The notes under the pieces are model-generated. The model did no database searches, had not been told where the DNA came from, and saw only the letters and a list, made by a program, of their open reading frames with translations. Both the position numbers and the translations under genes were made by a program. Below, piece after piece: positions 25,488 to 33,317 of a DNA stretch of 34,400 bases. The stretch lies in contig NZ_MQUR01000082.1 in assembly GCF_001953875.1 (NCBI RefSeq), forward strand, positions 443 to 34,842. The letters are read 5' to 3'. The DNA is from Streptomyces amritsarensis. GTDB taxonomy: Bacteria; Actinomycetota; Actinomycetes; Streptomycetales; Streptomycetaceae. Position 1 is the stretch's first letter; each line of letters begins with the position of its first letter.

Positions 25488-28400
25488 TCAGACGCGTAGG
25501 GCCGCGTACGCTCCGAGCCACCCTGCCGCCACCCGATCACCGCGGGTGAAGACGGCCGCGCCACAGCACCCGGCCGACGCGTCGTCCGGGTCGGCCGGTG
25601 GAAGGAGCAGCGTGGTCTCCTCACCGTCGGCGACGTGCATGGCGGTGGTCACGCCGTTCCACAGGCGGATCGCCGATCCGGGCGGGGCCCATACCCGGAC
25701 CGTGTCCTCCTGGAGGGCGAGGCGCGTACCGGTGGCCCGCTCCGCGAGCAGGGCAAGGTAGCGGTCCGGGGAGAGCGCGCAGTCGCCCGGCGCAGTCGTG
25801 CCGTTCCAGTCGGGCGCGTCGATGCCGCGGGCCCGGGCCGCGTTCCACATACGCGGGACGAGGGCGGGCGCGAGCGGGGCCGTGGCCATGCGCTCGCACA
25901 TCCACAGGAGGCGTCCGGCCCCTCGGTCGACCCCCAGCGTGCGCCAGCGGATGCGGAGCGAGAGGTCGGCGGCGACGACCGCCACCCAGGGGTGGACCGT
26001 GCCGAGTGGGCCCTGCGCGCCGAGCCAGGCCAGGTAGCGCTGGGCCTCCTCCAGGATGCCGGTCATGGAGTCCACGGGGATACCGAGGACATAGGCGGGG
26101 TGGCCGCGGAAGAGACGCGGACGGGTCGCCGCGAGGAACAGGACCGCGCGGGCGAGGTCCCCAGGCTGGGACCGCCGCTCGTCCTCACCCGGCTCCGGTT
26201 CCCTCGCCGGATCCAGCCTCCGGGGGTTGTCCGGCTCGTCGTCCGCGTGCTCGGCCTCACGCAGGACTCGGCGCAGGGCAGCCTTCGCCCGCTCGGTGAA
26301 CGGCGCCTGTTCGAGTACGGGCAGGCGGGTGCTGAGCAGCGTCGCGAGCAACTGCTCTGCCGAGAGCGGGTCTTCGGGCACTCGGGCCCGCTGCAGTGCC
26401 GTCGCGAGATCGTCGGCGACTCGGGCATCGACCATGAAGCGACTGGTCAGCCGACCCAGCGCACTGGGCTCCAGGCGGTCCTGCCGGGCGGCGTCCCGCA
26501 GGCAGCCCACCTCGGCGAGGAACTGTGCCGCCTCGTGGAGCGGCTCCACGCTGTCGTGCCCCTGGTAGGCGGCGAACGTGCCGGCCCACCAGCTCTCCGC
26601 CTCCTCGAGGGTCGCAACACGCTCCTGCACGGCTTCGGCGAGCAGGTGGTCGGCCAGGTGCTCGTCCAGTCGCGACCGCACACTGTATCCGGCGGCCAAC
26701 CGCGCCTGCCAGTGGGCTCGTTCCGCCGGGTCGGTGAGCAGGAACGCCCAGCCCTCGCGCTCTCCGGCGCCGATGCGCCCGGCGCGTCCGAACATCTGCT
26801 GGACCATCGACACCTCGATGCGGTCCAGACCGATGGTGGTGTCGCTGACGATCACCGCGCGGGCGGGGAGGTTGACGCCCGCCGCGAGCGTGGAGGTGGC
26901 GACGAGGATCTCCGCCTCGCGGGCACGGAAGGCCTGCTCGGACTCCCGTTTGTACGGCCAGTCCCGGTAGTGCAGCCGCACCCCCGCCTTGGTGCACAGG
27001 CGCTCCACGGCTTCGGCGTCGTCGGCGTCCACCCCGGCGGTGGGTACGCCCCGGTCGGCGGCCATCGCGAGCGCCGTGGTCCGGACGCGGCGCTTGCTGC
27101 CGCAGAAGACGAGGACGCTGCCACCGTCCCCGGTGACCTGACGGGCGATGCGCACGGCGGCCTCGGTGCGGACGGCTGCCCGCTTCGCCCAGTCCGTCTC
27201 GTCGACGGGGGGCAGGAGGGGCAGTTGCCAGGTGAGCCGCGTGGGCCGCCAGGTGGTGCGGACCAGGCGGGCGCCCAGCCACCGGGCGACTTCGTCCGCG
27301 TTGGCGACCGTCGCGGACAGGCCTACGATCCGGGTGGCCTCGCTGTCCTCCCGTACGCGGGCGAGCAGCGCCTCCAGTACGGCTCCGCGGGTGCGGTCGC
27401 CGAGCAGGTGGATCTCGTCGACCACCAGGCAGCCGACCTCCGCGAGCGCGTCCCGCAGCGATCCCGCGCGGCAGATCGCCTCGAACTTCTCGGTGGTGGC
27501 CACCCATACGTCGGCCGACCGGATCAGTTCCGTGTCCACCGCGGCCTCACCGGTCAGACGCACCACCCTCAGCCCACGGCTGCGCCACAGCCGGAACTCG
27601 CGGTCGAGCTCGTCGGTGAGCGAGCGCTGCGGTACCAGCCACGCCGCCTTGCGTCCGCGGGCGTGCGCCTCCAGCGCCGCGACCATCCCGATCGGGGTCT
27701 TTCCCGCGCCCGTCGGCGCGACCACGACCAGATGCCCGGTGCCCTCGAGCACCACCGGCACAGCGGCGGCCTGCACCGGGTTGAACGACGGGTGCGGCAG
27801 CAGCGGGGCCCACTCCGCCGGCACCAGCTCGCCGACGGGCACGTACGCGTCGCCGTCGCCGTCCGGCAGCTCCTCCAGCGCGTCCCACTGGGCGGCGAAA
27901 GCGTCCCTCGCCGCCACCGCCCAGGGTCCCGGGGCGGGGGAGGCTCCGTCCGGACCCACCGCGACCAGCTCCGCACGGCCGCCGGTGTCGGTGACCGTGC
28001 CGACCTGACCGGCCTCCTCCCAGTAACGGCTGCCCCGGTACGGGACGTCCCGCCCCTTCAGCCACGTCCGCAACGCCTCGTACTCCTGGCCCTCGGGGAG
28101 GATCACCCGCACGTCCTCGGCCGCCGTGAGCACGGCGTCGGCCGGGCGCCACGCAGGATCGGCGACCTTCCACCAGGACAGGGCCCTCCGCTCGGTCCCG
28201 TCAGGCACGACCAGGTCCTCCGGCCACGCGGGGCCGCCGTCCGGGCGCGCCCCCGGACCCTTGACGACCACGGTCCGGGTGAGCGCCGGCCCGGCCTGGC
28301 GGGGCACGGTGCCGGTCAGCTGGTCGTACCGCTTGACCCCGAGCTCCGCGAGGGTGAAGGCGGCGGGACAGGCAGGGCACACAAGGGCCGTGTACTGGTA

Positions 28401-28601
28401 GGTGCGCCCCTGGGACTCGTACGGTCTGCGCAGGGCGTGCAGTTCACCCCCGCACACGGGACAGCGGCGGTCGACGGTCTCCGCATAGGTCCATCCCGGC
28501 TCCGCGAACCGCGCCGGGGACCCTCCGCCCAGCGTGACTCCCCACCGCTGCTGTGCCAGGTCGGTGACCGAGCCCTCCACGCCGGCTTCGTCAGTGCGCA
28601 T
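25488..28601 (-). CDS. Ski2/Hel308-like DExH helicase with N-terminal zinc ribbon
   Basis: A 1037-residue SF2 helicase. The N-terminal region has paired CxxC motifs (Cys47/Cys50, Cys75/Cys78), a likely zinc ribbon. The helicase core starts near 270 with FNPVQAAAVP, followed by Walker A APTGAGKT (Lys301), VVDEIHLLGD (DEIH at 395-398), GLSATVANADEVARWLG (427-443), TLAAGVNLPAR (571-581) and motif VI QMFGRAGRIG (602-611). DEIH with LLGD and GRAGR place it near the Ski2-like/Hel308 group. The 240-residue linker (90-270) and the last 300 residues match no family I know. The ATG at 28601 lacks a Shine-Dalgarno; an upstream ATG at 28628 is an alternative. It could act on DNA or RNA; a repair or defence role is inference from the RecD2-like neighbour. 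Confidence 0.85.
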   Translation of the reverse strand: MRTDEAGVEGSVTDLAQQRWGVTLGGGSPARFAEPGWTYAETVDRRCPVCGGELHALRRPYESQGRTYQYTALVCPACPAAFTLAELGVKRYDQLTGTVPRQAGPALTRTVVVKGPGARPDGGPAWPEDLVVPDGTERRALSWWKVADPAWRPADAVLTAAEDVRVILPEGQEYEALRTWLKGRDVPYRGSRYWEEAGQVGTVTDTGGRAELVAVGPDGASPAPGPWAVAARDAFAAQWDALEELPDGDGDAYVPVGELVPAEWAPLLPHPSFNPVQAAAVPVVLEGTGHLVVVAPTGAGKTPIGMVAALEAHARGRKAAWLVPQRSLTDELDREFRLWRSRGLRVVRLTGEAAVDTELIRSADVWVATTEKFEAICRAGSLRDALAEVGCLVVDEIHLLGDRTRGAVLEALLARVREDSEATRIVGLSATVANADEVARWLGARLVRTTWRPTRLTWQLPLLPPVDETDWAKRAAVRTEAAVRIARQVTGDGGSVLVFCGSKRRVRTTALAMAADRGVPTAGVDADDAEAVERLCTKAGVRLHYRDWPYKRESEQAFRAREAEILVATSTLAAGVNLPARAVIVSDTTIGLDRIEVSMVQQMFGRAGRIGAGEREGWAFLLTDPAERAHWQARLAAGYSVRSRLDEHLADHLLAEAVQERVATLEEAESWWAGTFAAYQGHDSVEPLHEAAQFLAEVGCLRDAARQDRLEPSALGRLTSRFMVDARVADDLATALQRARVPEDPLSAEQLLATLLSTRLPVLEQAPFTERAKAALRRVLREAEHADDEPDNPRRLDPAREPEPGEDERRSQPGDLARAVLFLAATRPRLFRGHPAYVLGIPVDSMTGILEEAQRYLAWLGAQGPLGTVHPWVAVVAADLSLRIRWRTLGVDRGAGRLLWMCERMATAPLAPALVPRMWNAARARGIDAPDWNGTTAPGDCALSPDRYLALLAERATGTRLALQEDTVRVWAPPGSAIRLWNGVTTAMHVADGEETTLLLPPADPDDASAGCCGAAVFTRGDRVAAGWLGAYAALRV

Positions 28602-28741
28602 GGGGAGACTGTGGCATCCCGTGATCATCTTCCGCAGCCGGTTTGCGAGGTTTCCCCCCGCCCCGGGCCGGTGGGCGGCGCGGCGGTGGCGTGCGGGGTC
28701 ACGAGAGGGTTCGGCATAGCCTTGGCCAGGGTTTTCGCCGG

Positions 28742-28755
28742 AGTTCCGCGGAACT
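28742..28755. promoter_or_regulatory. 14 bp perfect palindrome upstream of the M14 peptidase
   Basis: AGTTCCGCGGAACT is fully self-complementary. It lies 39 nt before the ATG at 28795, in the 193 nt region shared with the divergent helicase gene. It is a candidate operator; no promoter hexamers are clear around it. Confidence 0.5.
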
Positions 28756-28794
28756 GTGGGGCCCGTACAGCAGTAGGCGGCGGGCCAGGCGGGC

Positions 28795-30213
28795 ATGGCA
28801 TCCCTTGTGACTCTCCTCCGTGACATGTGCTACCCCACACCGCAGGAACTCGGGCTGGCCGCCCGCGCCCTTGCGGACGAACACCCCGGCGAGGTCCGGC
28901 TCCGCCAGGCCGGCACCTCGCGGGCCGGGCAGCCGATCTGGGTGCTGTCCGTAGCGGCGACCGCGGGGCCCGGCGGCGCGAACGGCCCGGTCGACACAGG
29001 CGGTACGGCCGACACAGCCGACACAGCCGGTACGGCCGGAACGGCCGGCACGGCGCGCGGGGACGGCCGCGACGTCCTCGTCGTCGCCGGGGCGCACGCC
29101 AACGAGCCCGTCGGCGGTGCCACGGCGCTCTCCCTCGCCCGCCGGCTCCTGCGCGACCCGGCGCCACGCGCGGGCTGCGGCTGGCACTTCCTGCTCTGCG
29201 CCGACCCGGACGGGGCGGACCTGCACCGCACGCCCCGCCCGTATTCGCTGCTGGACTACCACCGGGGGTTCTACCGGCCGCCCGGACCCGAACAGCCCGA
29301 GTGGGCGCCGTCCCTGCTGCCCGCGGACCGGCTGCCGCCGGAGACCCTGGCGCTGATCGCGCTCATCGACGAGCTGCGGCCCGTCCTCCAGGTATCCCTG
29401 CACGCCACCGATCTCGGCGGCTCCTGGGTGCAGCTCACCCGGGACATACCGGGCCTCGCCGAGCCGTTCGGCAAATCGGCCGCCGAGCTGCGCATCCCGG
29501 TGGAGAACGGGGCGTCGGACGCCGCCGGCTGGCCCTCCCCCGGGCCGGGGATCTTCGTGATCCCGCAGCCGGGGAGCGAGGCCGCCGGGGCGTTCCACCC
29601 GGAGGACACCCGGCTCAGCACCTGGTACCACGCCCACCGGTACGAGGGAACCACCGCGATCGTCGAAGTCCCCATGTGGGCCTCCGACCTGGTGGACGAC
29701 CCTGCCCCGCACCCGGACCCGCGCGGCGCCCTGCGCATGCTGGCCGGGCGGCTCGCCGCGGACGCCGCGCTCGTCGGCGCGGCCCGCGAACGGGCCGGGG
29801 CCCGGGACCGGCCGGGGCCGGGACCGGGGCCGGGCGCGTACGAGGACCCGGCCGCGGCCCCGCTGCTGCGCGCGGTCGACTGGACACTCGCCCTGATCCC
29901 CCGGATCACCGCCGAGTGGACCGGAGCCGGCGCCCCCGCCGAGGCCACGGCCGCGTACATCGCCAGCATCGACGCCTTCGGGCGGCGGCTGTCGCTGCGC
30001 GCGGCGGCGATGCTGCTGCGGGTGCTGCGCGCGCAGGGGCATCCGGCGGCGCCCGGCCTGGACCGGCTGGTCACCGGGTGGTGCGAGGAGTTCGCGGCGC
30101 GGTTCGGGGCCCGCTGGATCCCGGTGGCCACCCAGGTGGAGCACCAGTCCCGGACCGTCCTGGCCGCCTACGACAAGCTCGTCGCGGCCGACCGCTCCAC
30201 GGGCAGGGCGTAG
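28795..30213 (+). CDS. M14 family zinc carboxypeptidase-like protein
   Basis: A 472-residue protein of the M14 metallocarboxypeptidase family. Zinc ligands are visible as GAHANEPVGG (His101, Glu104) and SLHATDLGG (His203). The general base is Glu291 in TAIVEVPMW. There is no signal peptide, so it is probably cytoplasmic, unlike secreted digestive-type relatives; murein-peptide or other small-peptide processing is plausible. Residues 69-86, before the first zinc motif, are a Thr-Ala-Asp/Gly repeat encoded by a 9 bp tandem repeat. The C-terminal 150 residues are helical and unassigned, preceded by a Pro/Gly-rich linker near 335-350. The start has only a weak AGGCGGG upstream. The 3' end overlaps the convergent GNAT gene by 46 nt. 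Confidence 0.85.
   Translation: MASLVTLLRDMCYPTPQELGLAARALADEHPGEVRLRQAGTSRAGQPIWVLSVAATAGPGGANGPVDTGGTADTADTAGTAGTAGTARGDGRDVLVVAGAHANEPVGGATALSLARRLLRDPAPRAGCGWHFLLCADPDGADLHRTPRPYSLLDYHRGFYRPPGPEQPEWAPSLLPADRLPPETLALIALIDELRPVLQVSLHATDLGGSWVQLTRDIPGLAEPFGKSAAELRIPVENGASDAAGWPSPGPGIFVIPQPGSEAAGAFHPEDTRLSTWYHAHRYEGTTAIVEVPMWASDLVDDPAPHPDPRGALRMLAGRLAADAALVGAARERAGARDRPGPGPGPGAYEDPAAAPLLRAVDWTLALIPRITAEWTGAGAPAEATAAYIASIDAFGRRLSLRAAAMLLRVLRAQGHPAAPGLDRLVTGWCEEFAARFGARWIPVATQVEHQSRTVLAAYDKLVAADRSTGRA
29002..29055 (+). repeat. Six-unit 9 bp in-frame minisatellite in the M14 gene
   Basis: Consecutive units are GGTACGGCC, GACACAGCC, GACACAGCC, GGTACGGCC, GGAACGGCC and GGCACGGCG. Each unit is three codons, so changes in copy number would keep the frame and lengthen or shorten a Thr-Ala-Asp/Gly surface loop. 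Confidence 0.85.
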
Positions 30214-30653
30214 CGGAGCTTGGGGTTCGAGGCGGCGCCGAGGCGGTCGTAGAAGCGGATCGCCCCCTCGTTCCAGTCCGGGGTCTGCCACTGGACCTGT
30301 TCCAGGTCCAGCTCGCGGGCCAGCTGCGCCACGCCTTCCATCAGGGCGGCGCCGAGGCCCTGGCCGCGGGCGGTGGCCGCCAGGTAGAGGCAGTCCATGT
30401 GCAGGTGGTCCCGCGCGTCCCAGAAGGCGAACTCGGCCGAGCAGGCGGCGTATCCGGCGACGGTGCCGTCGGCGTTCGCGGCGAGCAGCACCCACAGCCG
30501 GGAGTCCTCGGCGAACAGCCGCGGCCCCAGCCGCGCGGCGAGGTCCGCGGGGCGCGGGGCCGACTGCTCGTACGCGACGTGCTCGTGGATGAGTTCGACC
30601 AGCCGGGGCAGGTCCCCGACCCGGGCGCGGCGGATGACAGGCGTGTTTCCCAT
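30168..30653 (-). CDS. GNAT family N-acetyltransferase
   Basis: A 161-residue acetyltransferase of the Gcn5 fold. The N-terminal strand PVIRRARVGDLPRLVELI is typical. The central strand HMDCLYLAATARGQGLGAALM carries the acetyl-CoA pyrophosphate loop RGQGLG (96-101). The C-terminal WNEGAIRFYDRLGA (127-140) is the usual beta6-alpha4 region. The ATG at 30653 is preferred, with AGGA about 8 nt upstream; the ATG three codons earlier (30662) is an alternative. It resembles diamine-acetyltransferase-like GNATs in layout, but the substrate cannot be read. Its last 46 nt overlap the end of the convergent M14 gene. Confidence 0.9.
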   Translation of the reverse strand: MGNTPVIRRARVGDLPRLVELIHEHVAYEQSAPRPADLAARLGPRLFAEDSRLWVLLAANADGTVAGYAACSAEFAFWDARDHLHMDCLYLAATARGQGLGAALMEGVAQLARELDLEQVQWQTPDWNEGAIRFYDRLGAASNPKLRYALPVERSAATSLS

Positions 30654-30676
30654 GACCGCCATCCTGCGCGGTCGCT

Positions 30677-30698
30677 CCCCCGGCCGGGCGGCCGGGGG
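30677..30698 (-). terminator. Short GC hairpin between the small ORF and the GNAT gene
   Basis: CCCCCGGCC (30677-30685) and GGCCGGGGG (30690-30698) form a perfect 9 bp stem with a 4 nt loop. It lies 57 nt downstream of the 38-codon ORF on the minus strand and 24 nt upstream of the GNAT start. It probably ends or attenuates transcription from the FHA gene. Confidence 0.6.
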
Positions 30699-30754
30699 CT
30701 GCCCGGGCTCCGCCGGGGCGCAGCGGGCGGGGCGCTCCCCGCCGCCGCCCGCGA

Positions 30755-30871
30755 TCAGCGCCGGGACCGGGCGGGTACGCCCTCCACGCGGATCACGAAC
30801 GGCGTGAGCTCCGGAACCGGCCGCCGCGTCCGCCGGGCGCAACTCGACGCCCCGGCCCCGTCGTACCGCAC
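30755..30871 (-). CDS. Probable small cationic protein (38 aa)
   Basis: A GTG-initiated frame of 38 codons on the minus strand, 11 nt after the FHA gene stop. AGGA overlaps that stop codon and lies 9 nt upstream of the GTG. I counted only 3 of 38 codons ending in A or T, as in real genes of this region. The protein reads VRYDGAGASSCARRTRR and continues PVPELTPFVIRVEGVPARSRR: a basic N-terminal half with one Cys and a more hydrophobic strand-like C-terminal half. I do not recognise a domain. Its position suggests coupling with the FHA protein. It could be spurious, as GC bias inflates open frames. Confidence 0.5.
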   Translation of the reverse strand: MRYDGAGASSCARRTRRPVPELTPFVIRVEGVPARSRR

Positions 30872-30882
30872 GGCTACGCGTC

Positions 30883-31446
30883 CTAACCCGCCGAGAGGCG
30901 GAAGCTCATGTTGCCGAAGCTGACCTGGTCGCCGTCGCGGACGACCGCGGATCCCGTCACCCGGCGGCCGTTGACGCTGGTCCCGTTCGTCGAGCCGAGG
31001 TCCTTGAGGACCCACACCCCGTCGCGCAGGCTCAGTTCCGCGTGCATGCGGGAGACGGTCTCGTGGCTGAGCCGCAGCCCGTTGCCGGGGTCGCGGCCGA
31101 TCCGCAGGGCCGCCGCGCTCGGGTGCGGCAGCAGCAGTTTGGGCAGCCGCTCGGCGTGCCAGGCGCGCCGGACTCCGGCGGACACCGCCGAGACGCGGCC
31201 GACCCAGCCGAACAGCCGACGGGTCCACGGGCTTTCGGCGGTGTCCCGGGACTGGAGGTCGGCGGTCAGGACGGCGAGGTCCTCGGAACGGCGTGCCACC
31301 AGGGCGAGTTCCATGCGGCGCAGGAAGGTGTCGTGGGACAGCTTGCCGAGGGCCGCGCCCTCCCTGAGCTGGCCCAGCACACGATCTCGCTCGGCGTCGG
31401 ACAGCCGCGGCGCGGGGAAGGCAGGAAGTTCGAAACTCGACGTCAC
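30883..31446 (-). CDS. DUF1707-FHA domain protein
   Basis: A 187-residue protein with two modules. Residues about 10-65 (PAPRLSDAERDRVLGQLREG, then GKLSHDTFLRRMELALVARR) match the actinobacterial DUF1707 module. A middle basic/aromatic linker (about 70-110) follows. Residues 113-185 form a forkhead-associated phosphothreonine-binding domain with the conserved Gly117-Arg118, Ser132, His135 and GSTNGTSVNG (Asn154) positions. FHA domains read Ser/Thr kinase (Pkn-type) signals, so it is probably an adaptor. The start is GTG at 31446. No Shine-Dalgarno is present, but a promoter sits 6 nt upstream, so the mRNA is probably leaderless. It is divergent from treZ, with 110 nt between them. Confidence 0.88.
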   Translation of the reverse strand: MTSSFELPAFPAPRLSDAERDRVLGQLREGAALGKLSHDTFLRRMELALVARRSEDLAVLTADLQSRDTAESPWTRRLFGWVGRVSAVSAGVRRAWHAERLPKLLLPHPSAAALRIGRDPGNGLRLSHETVSRMHAELSLRDGVWVLKDLGSTNGTSVNGRRVTGSAVVRDGDQVSFGNMSFRLSAG

Positions 31447-31452
31447 AGGGTG

Positions 31453-31482
31453 ATTGTCGGCCCGGCGGGGGCAGAGTGTCCA
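31453..31482 (-). promoter_or_regulatory. Promoter of the DUF1707-FHA gene
   Basis: On the minus strand TGGACA (plus 31477-31482), an 18 nt spacer and GACAAT (plus 31453-31458) form a plausible vegetative promoter. The -10 ends 6 nt before the GTG at 31446, predicting a leaderless transcript. Confidence 0.6.
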
Positions 31483-31556
31483 GAACTCCCCCGGCATGCC
31501 CGCGATGATGGGCACGATAAGCACGCTGGACACCGCCGGAGACGAGGGGACCGCCC

Positions 31557-33302
31557 GTGCAGTTCGAGGTGTGGGCACCGCTGTCGGGCCGGGTCGCCCT
31601 GCGACTCGACGACGCGACATACGACATGGCACGCGATCCGGACCGGGACGGCTGGTGGACCGCGCAGGCCCCGGCCGGGGACGGGAGCCGCTACGGCTTC
31701 CTCCTGGACGAGGAGACCACCGCGCGGCCCGACCCGCGCGGCCGGCGGCTGCCGGACGGACCCGACGGGCTGTCGGCCGTCGTCGACCTCGAGGCCCTGG
31801 CCCCGCGGCCCGCGCCGCCGCGCCTCCCGCTCCAGGACGCGGTCCTCTACGAGCTCCATGTCGGCACCTTCACCCCCGAGGGCACCTTCGACGCGGCCGC
31901 GGACCGCCTCGGCCACCTCGTCTCCCTCGGGGTCACGCACGTGGAGCTGATGCCGGTGTGCTCCTTCGCCGGCCGGCACGGCTGGGGCTACGACGGGGTC
32001 GCGCCCTGGGCGGTGCACGAGCCGTACGGCGGCCCGGCCGGCCTGGCCCGGTTCACGGCGGCCGCGCACGAGGCCGGGCTGGGGGTGGTCCTCGACGTGG
32101 TCCACAACCACCTCGGGCCCTCCGGCAACCACCTGCCCGCCTTCGGCCCGTACTTCACCGAAACCCACCACACCCCGTGGGGCTCCGCGGTGAACCTGGA
32201 CGCGCCCGGCTCCGACGAGGTGCGCGCGTACCTCACCGGCAGCGCGCTGGCCTGGCTGCGCGACTACGGCGTCGACGGGCTGCGGCTGGACGCCGTGCAC
32301 GCGCTGGCCGACGGGCGGGCGCTGACCTTCCTGGAGGAGCTGTCCGCGGCCGTGGAAGCGCTCGCCGCGGAGACCGGCCGGCCGCTGTTCCTGATCGCCG
32401 AGTCCGACCGGTGCGACCCGCGCACCACCACGCCGCGCGCCGCCGGGGGCCTGGGCCTGAACGCCCAGTGGAACGACGACTTCCACCACGCCCTGCACTG
32501 CGCGCTGACCGGTGAATCCCAGGCGTACTACGCCGACTTCGCCGAGGCGCCGCTGGCCGCCCTGGCCAAGACGCTGACCCGGGTCTTCTTCCACGACGGG
32601 ACCTGGTCCTCCTTCCGGGGCCGCACGCACGGCCGGCCGGTGGACCACCGCCGGACCCCGGCCTACCGGTTCGTCGGCTACTCCCAGACCCACGACCAGA
32701 TCGGCAACCGGGCGCTCGGCGACCGGCTGTCGGCCTCGCTCTCCCCCGGGCTGCTGGCCTGCGCGGCGACGGTGGCACTGACCGGGCCCTTCGTCCCGAT
32801 GCTGTTCATGGGTGAGGAGTGGGGCGCCCGCACCCCGTGGCAGTACTTCACCGACCACCCCGACCCGGAGCTCGCCGAGGCGGTGCGCAGCGGCCGGCGC
32901 CGGGAGTTCGCGGCGCACGGCTGGAAGGCCGAGGAGATCCCCGACCCGCAGGACCCGGCGACCCGGGACCGGTCCTGCCTGGACTGGTCGGAGCCCGAAC
33001 AGCCCGACCACGCCCGCCTGCTGGACTGGTACCGCACCCTGGTGGCGCTCCGCCGCACGCACCCGGACCTGCGCGACCCGGACCTGGCGGCGGTCCGGGT
33101 CGCCCACGACGAGGAGCGGCGCTGGCTGACCTTCCGGCGGGGCGACGTGCGCGTGGCCGTGAACCTCTCCGCGGAGCCGGTGACGATCGCGCTGGGGCGC
33201 AACGGGGTGCGGGTGCTGGCGTCCTGGGAGCCGCTCGAACACCCCGGGCCGGACGGGCGGATCCACCTGCCCGGAGAGTCGGCGGTGGTCCTCGGCCCCT
33301 GA
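31557..33302 (+). CDS. treZ: Maltooligosyltrehalose trehalohydrolase TreZ
   Basis: A 581-residue GH13 enzyme that hydrolyses the bond next to the terminal trehalose made by TreY, releasing free trehalose. An N-terminal beta domain (MQFEVWAPLSGRVALRL) is followed by the barrel. LYELHVGTFTPEGTF (97-111) and SFAGRHGWGYDGVAPWAVHEPYG (136-158) are family segments. Catalytic residues are Asp245 in GLRLDAVHAL, Glu282 in LIAESD and Asp380 in SQTHDQIGNR; FMGEEWGARTPWQYF is also characteristic. The GTG at 31557 has GAGGGGA 6 nt upstream. It completes the GlgX-TreY-TreZ pathway. The 3' end is 15 nt from the convergent aminopeptidase gene with no terminator between. Confidence 0.96.
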   Translation: MQFEVWAPLSGRVALRLDDATYDMARDPDRDGWWTAQAPAGDGSRYGFLLDEETTARPDPRGRRLPDGPDGLSAVVDLEALAPRPAPPRLPLQDAVLYELHVGTFTPEGTFDAAADRLGHLVSLGVTHVELMPVCSFAGRHGWGYDGVAPWAVHEPYGGPAGLARFTAAAHEAGLGVVLDVVHNHLGPSGNHLPAFGPYFTETHHTPWGSAVNLDAPGSDEVRAYLTGSALAWLRDYGVDGLRLDAVHALADGRALTFLEELSAAVEALAAETGRPLFLIAESDRCDPRTTTPRAAGGLGLNAQWNDDFHHALHCALTGESQAYYADFAEAPLAALAKTLTRVFFHDGTWSSFRGRTHGRPVDHRRTPAYRFVGYSQTHDQIGNRALGDRLSASLSPGLLACAATVALTGPFVPMLFMGEEWGARTPWQYFTDHPDPELAEAVRSGRRREFAAHGWKAEEIPDPQDPATRDRSCLDWSEPEQPDHARLLDWYRTLVALRRTHPDLRDPDLAAVRVAHDEERRWLTFRRGDVRVAVNLSAEPVTIALGRNGVRVLASWEPLEHPGPDGRIHLPGESAVVLGP

Positions 33303-33317
33303 GCGCGCCGGTGTCGG

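Noticed and set aside
23053..25521. An 820-codon open frame antisense to the RecD2-like gene
   Set aside because: There is no recognisable motif, and it lies entirely over a well-supported helicase gene.
23122..28601. Calling the helicase pair a known defence system
   Set aside because: No partner nuclease, methyltransferase, toxin or other signature gene of a described system is present; only a hypothesis is justified.
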